DNA of 64,000 nt, from the NCBI GenBank assembly GCA_023251875.1, contig JAHEXY010000006.1, positions 186,001-250,000 of the forward strand, written 5' to 3'. Shown piece after piece: positions 29,901 to 38,200 of the stretch. The position numbers and the translations under genes were made by a program. Under the pieces are notes generated by a model. That model did no database searches, was not told the DNA's origin, and saw only the letters and a list, made by a program, of their open reading frames with translations. This stretch comes from Bacteroidota bacterium. Its GTDB lineage: Bacteria; Bacteroidota; Bacteroidia; JAHEXY01. The stretch's first letter is position 1; every line of letters begins with the position of its first letter.

Positions 29901-32900
29901 CCCATTGGAGATGGGTTTATATCAAGAAGAACCGGGAATAGGGAAGTAAACCATCCTATAGAGCTACTAATATCAACATCGTCAAACAACGACTCTCTGC
30001 CATGTCCTTCAATATCTAAAAGGAGAGTTTCATTATCCGACCATTTGTGATAAGCAAAGCATAATGCACTCAATAAAATATCATTTATTTGTGTATTATA
30101 AACTGTAGCAATATCCTGCAAAAGTTGTTGAGTAGATTTTTGATCTAATTCTAATTCTATTTTCTCAGTACTTTCAACAGTATTTTTTATACCGTCAACA
30201 ATAAAATCAGTTGGTATTGCTTTTACCTTTTTCTCAGCTTGATTAAGCCAATAGCGAGAATTTATTTTTTCTGATTTACTATAATCAATTAATTTAGTTG
30301 ACCACTCTTTAAAAGAAGTTGTTTTTGCCGGTAAATTTAATTCTGTTTTATTTAAAAGCTGATTGTATAATGTATTAAAATCCTGCAACAATATTCTCCA
30401 TGATATTCCATCAACTGCAAGATGATGAATTATAAAAAGCAATCGGTTAGTATTTTCTTGTCCACATTTGAATAATACAATTCTTATTATATTTCCATTA
30501 GTAAGATTAAGGTTAGCCTGATGTAAAGAACTTAAATCTTCAATACTCTTTAGTTGATTTTCCGGAGTTTGGTTTGACAAATCCTCTACAAATACCGGAA
30601 CATTTTCTGTTACTAATTTATATTCTTGTTTCCACTTTCCATTCTCATAAGTAAAACTTAAACGTAAGGCATCATGCTGTTCTAGTAATTTTTTGGTTGC
30701 TTTTCTTATGAAGTCTTCATTAATATCTATAGGCACCTCAATTAAAATGGCTTGGTTATAATGATGTTTATTAACCTGATCTTGTTCAAAAAACCATTGT
30801 TGTATAGGAGAAAGCGGAAGTATTCCTGTTATTATACCTTGTTCGGCATATATTTTTGTTGACTCTTTAGCCACAGTTGCTAATGCTGCTATGGTTTGGT
30901 ATTGAAATAATTGTTTTGGTAAAAATTTTATGCCTTCTTGGTTGGCTCTTGACAATATTTGAATTCCAAGAATAGAATCTCCGCCTAAATCAAAAAAATT
31001 ATCATGAATGCCAACATTTTTTATTCCTAAAACATCTTCCCAAATTTTAGCTAATTTTTTTTCAATTGCATTTTGTGGAGCTGCATATTTTTCATTTTCA
31101 TTTTGAATATGATATTGTTGAAGATATTTTATGTCTACTTTTTTATTGGAAGTTAATGGAAGTTCATTCAAGAAAATAAAAGAGGAAGGAACCATATAGA
31201 AAGGCAAAGATTCCTGAAGGTATTTCCTTAATTCATTTGTTGAGTTGGGTTCAATATTTTTCATTACAACAAATGCAAGTAATTTATATTCTTCATTTTC
31301 TTTTTTAGCAATAACAGCACATTCTTTAATTTCTTTTAAACAATTAAGTTTTGTTTCTATTTCACCCAACTCAATTCTATGGCCTCTTATTTTTATTTGA
31401 GAATCTGCTCTTCCTATATATTCAATATTTCCGTTGGGTAAATAACGGCCTAGATCACCAGTTTTGTATAATCTCTCTTTATCTTGAGGTTTAAAAGGAT
31501 TTTTTATAAATTTTTCTGATGTTAATTCATCTTTACCTATATAACCTCTTGCAACACCTGAGCCTCCAATATAAATTTCTCCCGGAACACCAATGGGCGT
31601 TAACTGCATATTTTTATCAAGTATATAAATTTGGGTATTGGCTATTGGTTTACCAATGGTAATTGATTCATCTTCTTTATTAATTTTTGCACAGCTCGAC
31701 CAAATGGTTGTTTCTGTTGGGCCATACATATTCAATATTTCTGCATTTGTATTTTGAAATATTGTATTAACAACAGATTGACTAAGCGCCTCCCCTCCTA
31801 CCAATAATTTCTTTAAACTGTTTAAAGCATTCATGCTCTTGCTATCACTGCTTAGCATCCTTATCATAGAAGGTGTACACTGCATGTGTGTAACTTCATG
31901 TTTTTTAATTTGGGCAGCCAGTGCATATTCTCCAATTCGTTTATTTTGTTTTGAAGAATGAATCTTTTTAGTTTGGTTCAATAAATAAAAACTATCTATT
32001 ACAGTTTCGTTTTCAACTCCAAAATCAATTAAGCAGGCAACTTCATTTACTCCCATTTCTAATAATTTATCCAATAAATCCTGACAAGAATGTGGCGTTC
32101 CGAATAAACTTGCTGTTTGAAAGTACCTGTCAAAAGCAAAAGACAATAAAGCTTGATGATCTTCTTGATTAAAATCTTTACTATTTACATCATGCCCTAA
32201 TTCTTTTCCTAAATTTTTTATTAAATCAAGTGAACTGCTTAAATAATTGCAAAAAGGTTTGTACACTTTTTTCTTTACACTCTCTATATCTTTTCCAATA
32301 AAAGTGTGTAGCATTAAAGTTACATGCGGTTTCTGATTAGCTTCATTTTTATATTGCCAGTTTGTTTTATAAATTTTTATTTTTTCGGCAAGTTCTTCAA
32401 TGGTTTGTCCAAGCAAATGGGTGAGAAGGTTAGCTCCCATTTCGCCAGCTCTTTTATAGGTTTCAGGATTTCCGGCAGCCGTTATCCATAAAGGAATATT
32501 TTGCTGAATGGGTTTTGGAAAAATTTTTGTTTCAATTTTATTTCCATTGCTATTTTCAATACCAATTGAATTACCTTTCCATAAATTTTGAACGGTATCA
32601 ATTGTATTATACATTATTTCATTTCTATTCTTATAATTTTCCGGATTTAGAACAAAGTCATTAATTTGCCAACCGGAAGCAAATGAAAGACCTACCCTGC
32701 CATTTGAAATATTATCTACTACCGACCATTCTTCGGCTATTCTTATTGGATTATGTAATGGTGCTACAATACTTCCTGAGCGTATTTGTATATTTTTAGT
32801 AATTGCAGCAATAGCAGCACCGGTTACTGAAGGGTTGGGATAGAGTCCACCAAATTCGTGAAAGTGACGTTCAGGCGTCCATACGGCAGAAAAACCGTTT

Positions 32901-35299
32901 TGATCTGCAAACTTTGCGCCCTCTAATAATAATTTGTATTTATTTTCTTGTTTATTAGTTGCGTTGTTATCATCGGAACTAGAAAAATAAAAGAGACTGA
33001 AATCAAGGACCTCACCTTTCCTCTTACTAAGGGAAGATAACAGCTTTGAATTTATTAAGCCCTCATCCTGCCCTTCCCGAAAAATCGGGACAGATACGCC
33101 CAAGGGAGAAGGAAGCTTGGAATTTATTATTTGGTTTAAATCGTTGTCTTGAATTACTACTTTAAAACCTTTTGTTAAGGGCCATAGTAATTCCTGAACT
33201 GAGATATCAAAAGAAAAAGTAGTAAGAGCCAGCCAACAGCCATCAGTATCATTTTCTAATTGCTTGTTCATTCCGATAAAAAAATTTACTACCTGCTTAT
33301 GCTCAACCATAACACCTTTAGGTTGGCCCGTAGAGCCGGAAGTATAAATAATGTAAGCTAAGTTTTCTGAATTGTAATCAATAGCAGGTTTTTCAGTACT
33401 TTCTTTTTTTATTTCGGAAAACTGTAAATCAAAACTTAGTTTTTTTAATGCATCAGGAAATTTATATTCATAACATTCTTGGGTAAGAATCAATTTTATT
33501 TTTGAATCATTAACGATAAATAACAAACGTTCATTCGGCAAAGTGGGATCAAGAGGAACATAGGCAGCCCCAGCCTTTACTATTCCAAGCATTCCAACAA
33601 CCATGTTTAATGAACGATCAACAGAAATACCCACATGGTCTCCGGGATTAACACCACATTTAATTATATAATGAGCCAATTGATTAGACAAATTATCCAT
33701 TTCCTGATATGATAATTCTTTGTCTTCAAAAACAAGTGCAATTTTTTCGGGAGATTTCAGTACCTGAGCTTCAATTAACTCATGAATACACTTACTTTCA
33801 GGAAACTCAATCGAGGTATTATTAAAGTCAACTACTAACTGTTGTTCTTCCAATTCAGTTAAAATTGAAATAGTAGAAATTTTTTGATTCGGATTTTCTA
33901 AAATATTTTTAAGAAGTTTTTCATAATGAGAAACCATTTGTAGAATACTTGATCCCCTAAAAAGATCTGTATTGTATTTAAAATAGCCTGAAAGTTTATT
34001 TTTTATCTCATGAAATTCAACAGCTAAATCAACTTGCCCCTCCATTTGGATGATATCATAAGGTTCAATATGCAGCGTATTATGATCTTCAAATTTCTTT
34101 TCAGACTTCATACCCAGCATTTGATTCATGTCAAATTGCGGTTCGTATTTCTGTAACCCAAATAAGGTTTGAAAAATGGGTGTTCTGGAAGGATCTCGTT
34201 TTAATTTTAGTTTATCAACCAATAGAGAAAATGGATAATCATGGTTTGATAAGGCATTCATTACTTTCGTTCGAGTTTCTTTCAGAAAACTCAAAACATC
34301 CAAGTTGTTATTAAACTTTGATCGAATAACAACAGGATTAATAAAATGTCCCATTAGATTCAAACATTCAGGTCGTGACCTACCTGCAGTTGGAGTTCCA
34401 ATAATTATATCGTCTTGTTGCGTATAGCGATGGAGCAATATTTTAAAAACGCCCAACAGTATCATAAAAGTTGTTACACCTTGGGCTTTAGAAAATTCTT
34501 TTAAATGCCTTACGGTTTCATCTTCTAATTCTATTTTGAATGATGCGCCATTTTCAGTTTGAATGGCAGGTCGTGGAAAATCTGTTTGTAAATTAAGAAC
34601 AGGCAATTCTCCACTCAGTTCATTTTCCCAATACTTCCATTGTTTATTTCCTTCCAATTCTGCTGCATCCAAAAGCTCTTGTTGCTTTATTGTATAGTTT
34701 GCATACGTATATTTTATTTCCGGTAATAATGAGCGGTCGCCACTTTTAACAATAGAATAAAGTAATTTAAGTTCTTCCAAAAAAATAAGACTTGACCAAC
34801 CATCAAAAGCAATATGATGTGCGCATAACATAAGATGGCTTTCATTCATTGACTTCCTAAGCAAATAAGCCCTCACAACAGGGCCATTTGTTAAATCAAA
34901 TATTATATTTTTTGATTCTTGTAATTTTGCAAGCAATTCAGTTTCTGTAAACTTAGAAGCATTAATTTCAGTAAAAGAAAGTTCTTTAAATGCATGGATA
35001 CATTGAATAGGGTTTTCGTTTTCAACGGAGTATGTGGTTCTGAAAATAGCATGTCTATTAATTAATCGCTGTAAAACAGATTTTAATACTTGCACATCAA
35101 CAGTGGAAGATATTTTACATGCAATAGCAACATTATAGGCAGTACTGTCCGGATTATTTTGATTCAAAAACCAAAGTGCTTTTTGTCCATGAGAAAGAGG
35201 ATAAATCTCCTTCTTATTATTTATTTTTTGCTGAAGTAACTTTTTAACGAGTTCTTTTTTTTCTTCTGCAGAAATTATATTTGATTGGAGATTGTCCAT
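23960..35299 (-). CDS. Two-module NRPS: C-A(LLM)-T-E-C-A-T-E-TE (3779 aa)
   Basis: Domains by approximate residue: C1 36-470 (HHIAFDG); A1 495-1410, interrupted at ~767-1112 by a luciferase-like flavin monooxygenase; T1 (LGGDSILGI, Ser ~1445); E1 1490-1935 (HHLAVDGISW, FNYLGQTDQ); C2 1965-2400 (HHILLDGW); A2 2425-2940; T2 (Ser ~2985); E2 3030-3460 (HHLVIDGISW); TE 3490-3760 (GHSFG ~3578, GDH). By alignment to GrsA the A1 pocket reads D-I-Q-Q-L-G-M-I-W-K, closest to the Gly code DILQLGLIWK. A2 reads D-A-F-F-L-G-I-T-Y-K, closest to an Ile code (DAFFYGITFK). Both carriers have the GGDS form typical before epimerases. It accepts the chain from the upstream PKS (start overlaps its stop as TAATG) and the terminal TE should release the product. 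Specificity calls are by eye. Confidence 0.92.
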   Translation of the reverse strand: MDNLQSNIISAEEKKELVKKLLQQKINNKKEIYPLSHGQKALWFLNQNNPDSTAYNVAIACKISSTVDVQVLKSVLQRLINRHAIFRTTYSVENENPIQCIHAFKELSFTEINASKFTETELLAKLQESKNIIFDLTNGPVVRAYLLRKSMNESHLMLCAHHIAFDGWSSLIFLEELKLLYSIVKSGDRSLLPEIKYTYANYTIKQQELLDAAELEGNKQWKYWENELSGELPVLNLQTDFPRPAIQTENGASFKIELEDETVRHLKEFSKAQGVTTFMILLGVFKILLHRYTQQDDIIIGTPTAGRSRPECLNLMGHFINPVVIRSKFNNNLDVLSFLKETRTKVMNALSNHDYPFSLLVDKLKLKRDPSRTPIFQTLFGLQKYEPQFDMNQMLGMKSEKKFEDHNTLHIEPYDIIQMEGQVDLAVEFHEIKNKLSGYFKYNTDLFRGSSILQMVSHYEKLLKNILENPNQKISTISILTELEEQQLVVDFNNTSIEFPESKCIHELIEAQVLKSPEKIALVFEDKELSYQEMDNLSNQLAHYIIKCGVNPGDHVGISVDRSLNMVVGMLGIVKAGAAYVPLDPTLPNERLLFIVNDSKIKLILTQECYEYKFPDALKKLSFDLQFSEIKKESTEKPAIDYNSENLAYIIYTSGSTGQPKGVMVEHKQVVNFFIGMNKQLENDTDGCWLALTTFSFDISVQELLWPLTKGFKVVIQDNDLNQIINSKLPSPLGVSVPIFREGQDEGLINSKLLSSLSKRKGEVLDFSLFYFSSSDDNNATNKQENKYKLLLEGAKFADQNGFSAVWTPERHFHEFGGLYPNPSVTGAAIAAITKNIQIRSGSIVAPLHNPIRIAEEWSVVDNISNGRVGLSFASGWQINDFVLNPENYKNRNEIMYNTIDTVQNLWKGNSIGIENSNGNKIETKIFPKPIQQNIPLWITAAGNPETYKRAGEMGANLLTHLLGQTIEELAEKIKIYKTNWQYKNEANQKPHVTLMLHTFIGKDIESVKKKVYKPFCNYLSSSLDLIKNLGKELGHDVNSKDFNQEDHQALLSFAFDRYFQTASLFGTPHSCQDLLDKLLEMGVNEVACLIDFGVENETVIDSFYLLNQTKKIHSSKQNKRIGEYALAAQIKKHEVTHMQCTPSMIRMLSSDSKSMNALNSLKKLLVGGEALSQSVVNTIFQNTNAEILNMYGPTETTIWSSCAKINKEDESITIGKPIANTQIYILDKNMQLTPIGVPGEIYIGGSGVARGYIGKDELTSEKFIKNPFKPQDKERLYKTGDLGRYLPNGNIEYIGRADSQIKIRGHRIELGEIETKLNCLKEIKECAVIAKKENEEYKLLAFVVMKNIEPNSTNELRKYLQESLPFYMVPSSFIFLNELPLTSNKKVDIKYLQQYHIQNENEKYAAPQNAIEKKLAKIWEDVLGIKNVGIHDNFFDLGGDSILGIQILSRANQEGIKFLPKQLFQYQTIAALATVAKESTKIYAEQGIITGILPLSPIQQWFFEQDQVNKHHYNQAILIEVPIDINEDFIRKATKKLLEQHDALRLSFTYENGKWKQEYKLVTENVPVFVEDLSNQTPENQLKSIEDLSSLHQANLNLTNGNIIRIVLFKCGQENTNRLLFIIHHLAVDGISWRILLQDFNTLYNQLLNKTELNLPAKTTSFKEWSTKLIDYSKSEKINSRYWLNQAEKKVKAIPTDFIVDGIKNTVESTEKIELELDQKSTQQLLQDIATVYNTQINDILLSALCFAYHKWSDNETLLLDIEGHGRESLFDDVDISSSIGWFTSLFPVLLDINPSPMGEDIGSIIKSTKETLRNIPANGLEYGVLRYLSSDQQVIEKLKSAPKAEIMFNYLGQTDQILGKTQGWNIAKESVGPYFSLKNTRTHLIEILGIVQDGKIKFSFLYSGNIHTNNNIQKFADYFKESLTEIISHCIYLNKYEYSPSDFPLTKLNQTEINTLIKKANEKNNILSEERITDVYPLAPMQSGLLFHSVNDEQSNQYLRQFSFSLNGKLNIENFKLAWEKVILRHPILRTIFNWDATKEPLQLVYPSVPLNWMYYDLTELPAKEKENKTEIIIQKDRTEKFDLSKASLLRFKFVKLENQHYKFIWSYHHILLDGWCLPVIFKEVFDIYNSIENQMPLNPQIIYPYRNYIEWLQLWDVEKAKKFWKNQFAEFTNPTIFNLAEKLNKAETTDYKVEEFRFSADITFQLEQLAKENRITINTIFQAAWAILLSKYSGEQDVAFGSIVSGRPPELDGVETMLGLFINNVPVRIKIDSSKSILHWLKELYENQIERDQYAYSSLSDIQKWSNTNGRPLFDSIIAFENYPIEAALNSQLKDIKLENIHFPEPTNYPITLFVIPGKKIIAKIGFDQNKFENNSIKKLLFHFSTIIKNITNNLNQSVSAISMIDEEEKNKLLSFNSSPSFFPHDKCIHQIFEEQLHSTPNKVALKFNGKDISFIELNKRANQLAHYLLKNGVEKESRVGIYLDRSVEMIVSVLGILKAGGTYVPIDTTDPKERIEFILSDTKVSLLITSSYFKENLSFFKNKLIVIDEDQEGINNEATGNLNLKVSSNDLAYIMYTSGSTGKPKGVCVEHKSIVRLVKNTNYFTVSENEVFLHFAPLAFDASTFEIWAPLLNQSTLVIALPGKISLEEIGNSIRLNKVTIVFITTSLFNLFVDENIDALSGLKQLLFGGEVSSIKHVNKFIDHHKSCKLSNIYGPTENTTYSCFFPINEKIALTEPLPIGKPISNTQVYILDQNLEPLPIGISGELYTGGAGVARCYLNQSDLTKEKFIKNPFDNNPASRLYKTGDMARYLPDGNIEFLGRNDNQIKISGHRIELEEIQHILNQHPNVKESIVLMDVNADAHKKIIAFVIFNKDLAPTLSKGEGVNYIELIVKYLKQIMAEYMIPSAIIELDVFPLLSNGKVDRKALAKKIVTEKKRLNTYADPTNVKEELLKKIWQDVLKVNQVGIHDNFFELGGDSILAIQIVSRINQQGYQLNTTLLFQCQTIAELAAIIKEQKNVQAQQSLVVGNVPLLPIQKWFFEQNLINPNHFNQAIMLEVPSTININYLAKTFEKVIEHHDVLRSKFINTNDVWSQEVLSVNFNFLIAEENLSEFSENEQKNKLKCIADKAHNDLSLQNGKLIKVVLFNLGNEQPARLLIIIHHLVIDGISWRILMEDLFLVYTQLSNEQKISLPLKTTSFKDWANKIVNYIPTNILQTEIDYWKKVVEHTTDSLPIDFTVLAQNNIEASSKQFSVCLNENITQLLLKQIPKAYNVQINDVLLTALSLTFNRWTGKNEIKIDLEGHGRENLFNDIDISRTIGWFTTKYPVVLSVNNNQSIDKNLISIHDQLKKNPANGMGYGLITYLQNSKLNKPGNAVQPEVVFNYLGQTDQVFNSNLEWKLATEPSGQWKNKNELRTHLIEINAIVVNGKLEIIWTYSDNFHSKETIEKLAYDYREALESIIENSRNFNSQNYELKEKDVIKIKSLVPFRTKGNKPPLFFIPGAGGNVMYFQKLAQYLGNDQPFYGMQAVGIDGIVEPLHSIEEIAKHYINEIIEIDAEGPYHIAGHSFGAWIAFEMAIQLKNRNKKVAFLGIVDMYAPQKTELRASSKWEDDAKWHVETVEMLRQLFNLKIELSYDEIKELTAEAQFIFVKNKLEQAQLLPENSDVSLLKGLLNVQKANSRLYYYPKEIYQGKISLIRANKEATGNTDFEFSKHFLNNESLDWNKFSNEETNVSIINGDHISIMKDPNVIHLAEKINYLNSTCKFINNEKYTY
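26631..26665. repeat. Palindromic element 2, in frame in the second adenylation domain
   Basis: The core is CCCTCTCC (26634-26641), loop TTT, GGAGAGGG (26645-26652), followed by TTGGGGCGAGGTC. On the minus strand it encodes DLAPTLSKGEGV. The insertion falls in the C-terminal subdomain loop between 'IIAFVIFNK' and 'YIELIVKYLKQ', where the first adenylation domain of the same protein has only a short linker. Confidence 0.8.
29890..29917. repeat. Possible degenerate palindromic element in epimerase 1
   Basis: The minus strand reads CCATCTCCAATGGGAGAGG, close to the CCTCTCC-loop-GGAGAGG core, and encodes INPSPMGEDIG. The corresponding stretch of the second epimerase is about three residues shorter (VNNNQSIDKNL). 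It may be an eroded copy or a chance match. Confidence 0.35.
31960..33000 (-). other. Embedded luciferase-like monooxygenase (LLM) domain inside adenylation domain 1
   Basis: Residues ~767-1112 of the NRPS match the natural-product LLM family (MupA/Atu3671-like, TIGR04020 type). Markers are FSLFYFSSS, WTPERHFHEFGG, PNPSVTGAAIA, RSGSIVAPLHNPIRIAEEW, FASGWQINDFVL and PLWITAAGNPETYKRAGEMGAN. It needs reduced flavin and oxygen. It lies between the A4 motif (FSFDISVQELLWPLT) and the A5 motif (NMYGPTETT), and both halves of the A domain are complete around it. Its likely substrate is the aminoacyl group on the adjacent carrier; this is inference. Confidence 0.85.
33008..33126. repeat. Tandem palindromic elements 3 and 4 at the A-domain/LLM junction
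   Basis: Two diverged copies lie head to tail. 33062-33126 carries the outer arms CCCTTC/GAAGGA with a nested TCCCGA-AAAA-TCGGGA hairpin. 33008-33060 has arms CTTCCCTTA/TAAGAGGA on the minus strand and no nested hairpin. Both end in the same tail (AAGCTTGGAATTTATTA and AGCTTTGAATTTATTA). They encode INSKLPSPLGVSVPIFREG and INSKLLSSLSKRKGE. The pair sits precisely where A-domain sequence (QDNDLNQI) ends and LLM sequence (VLDFSLFYF) begins. Confidence 0.8.
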
Positions 35300-38200
35300 T
35301 AATTACGCATTTCATTTAAAAGTTTATCCAATTCTTCTTCTGTTAAATTATCAACATTTACCAACACATCCGTTACTTGATCCAATGCATTTTTAGCAAT
35401 TTCATTTTCCTGATTAACTAAAATATCTACATTATTAATTTCAGCTACTGTTACGCTATCATTACCATTGTTATTATTTAATTCCGTCACAAACTCAGTA
35501 GCCAATGCATCCATGCTAATGCCCTCCATAAATTTGACCACATTAATATCAATTCCAATATCAATTTTAACTTTGTTTTTTAATTCAACTGCCATGAGTG
35601 AATCCAATCCTATTTGATTCATTGGTTTATTGGGATCTATTTCTGAAGGCTGTAATCCCATTACTTTGCTTCCCAGTTCTTGCAAATAATTAATAAAAAA
35701 TGGTTTCTGCTTTTCAATTTCAAGTTGTTTAATTTTATTCAATATATTTTTATTTCCATTGCTTTTATTATTACGATTATGATTTGCTATTTTTTTATTA
35801 GCAATGTCCAGTATAAAGTTATCTGCTTCACCTAAAACTCCTGTAGAAGCCAAGGCATTCCAATCTATTGGTACAATTCCAATTTGTGCAATATCTTTTC
35901 TCATAACCTTTTCAAAAGCTTTTATGCCTTGCGAAGGTGTTATAATACCAACGCCAGGAGCTCTATTTTCTTCTTTGTCTGTTCCTTTTTTTACAGCCAA
36001 ACCAACACCCGTCCAGATACCCCAATTAATACTTAATGCGGGTAATCCTTGTGATTTTCTATAATGAGCCAGTCCATCTAAAAAAGTATTGGCAGCAGCA
36101 TAGTTTGCCTGGCCGAAAGAACCCATTAATGATGATACAGAAGAAAATAACACAAAAAAATCTAATTCATGTTGTAAAGTTAATTGGTGTAAATGCCAAG
36201 CACCACTCATCTTTATATCCAATACTCTTTTGAATTGTTCTTTGGTTTGGTTTACTATTATATTATCATCCACTATTCCTGCAGCATGAATAATTCCTTT
36301 GAGAGGATATAAAGATTTGTCAATATTTGTAATTATTTTTTCTAATGCAGATTTATCAGTAACATCTGCTTTTACTACATTAATTGTGGCTTTAAGCCTT
36401 AATTCTTCAATAAATTTACTTGCGTTTTCTGAAGGCTTGCTTCTGCCAAGTAAGAATAAGTTATTAGCTCCATTATCTACTAAGAATTTTGCAATTTCAA
36501 GACCTAAGCCGCCATAACCACCGGTAATAATGTAACTGGCATCAGCTACTATTTTTAATTCTTTTTCTTGCTTTACTCCATCATGTATGATTACAATTTT
36601 TCCGGTATGTTTAGCTTGTTGCATGTAACGAAATGCTTCAATGGAATTTCTAATATCAAACTCTTTTATAGGAGCAGAAGTAAGCGCTTTCGATTTAAAT
36701 TTTTCTAAAATAATAGACATTACTTCCTTGTAAGGCAAACGATTTTCAACAATTAATGTACCCAAGTTAATTGGAAAATAAGAAACAGAAGGATTCATTT
36801 GTTTCACTTTTTCATCATCCAAAACTTCTGCCAGTCCAATTTCTAAAAACTTTCCACCATTACTTAAAAGGGATAAACTTTTTGAGATAAAATCTCCGGT
36901 AAATGAATTAAGTACTATGTCAACTCCTTTTCCATTGGTAAGCTGCATGATTTCATCAGCAAAATCAAGAGTTCGTGAATTGAAAACATGCTTTACACCT
37001 ATTGATTTTAAATATTCCCACTTGGGTTTGCTTGCGGTACCCATTACTTCAGCGCCTGCATCCCTTGCAATTTGAACTGCAGCCAATCCTGTTCCCCCTG
37101 CGGCTGAATGAATGAGCACACGATCGCCCTTTTTAATTTTTGCTAAATGGTGCAGTGCGTAATAAGCCGTTATATAATTAATAGGGATAGCAGCAGCTTC
37201 CTGATAATTAAGTTCAGTTGGTTTATGAATAACCAATTCTTGAGTTAAGGTTAAATATTTACTAAATGAAGCAGATGACAAGGCAATTACATTGTCACCT
37301 ACTTTAAATGCCTTAACATGTTTTCCTACAGCAACAATTTCACCGGCACATTCGCTTCCTAAAGGACTAATAATTCCATTGTAAGTGCTTAATGACATTA
37401 GTACGTCTCTGAAATTAAGACCGGATGCATAAATACGAATTTCAACTTCATTATCTGCAGGCTGTATTCTTTGACGAGATAACAAACCCAGACTATCTAA
37501 ATCTCCATTTTCTAAAACCGATAATTCATAAGATGTAGATTCAGGTATTTTAATGCTTGACACAGACTGAACATTTTCATTCTCCAATCGAGCAACATAT
37601 CGTTTATCATTTCTAAAAGCAATTTGTCTTTCATTTGTATTTTCAGCTTCAATTTCATTGAAAATAAATTGAGCCTCGTTTTCTTGAATTTCTGAATCTA
37701 AATCTATTCGCAAACATCTTAACTCAGGATGTTCCATGGCAACTACTTTACTAAGTCCGAGTAATGGAGTTTGAAACAATCCGGTTTCAGTTATGCCAGC
37801 GTTTACCGGTTGTGCAGCTCTTGTTAGAATACAAAGTTTTGGTTTTCTAATGTAGTTTTGTTTATTAATTGCCTGAACTAAATACAATGCGTTGTAACAG
37901 GAGTTTTGATATACCACATCTAAATCATTTGGAACATCAATCTTTTCTATATCACATGAATAAATAAATCTTGTAGGATTTAAATTATCATTTTTAATAT
38001 CCATTACTAATTTTTGAAAATCTAAAGCATCAGTTGAATTAATATAATATACATTAGAATTTATTTTTTGATATTGTTCTCCATTAAATACACGAATACA
38101 ATTTCCATTATCCGAAAGTAAATTGTATAAATCTTCCGATAACTTATTCTTTTGTGAAAACACAACCCAAGTATTTATTTCATCAGTTTTAACTATTTCT

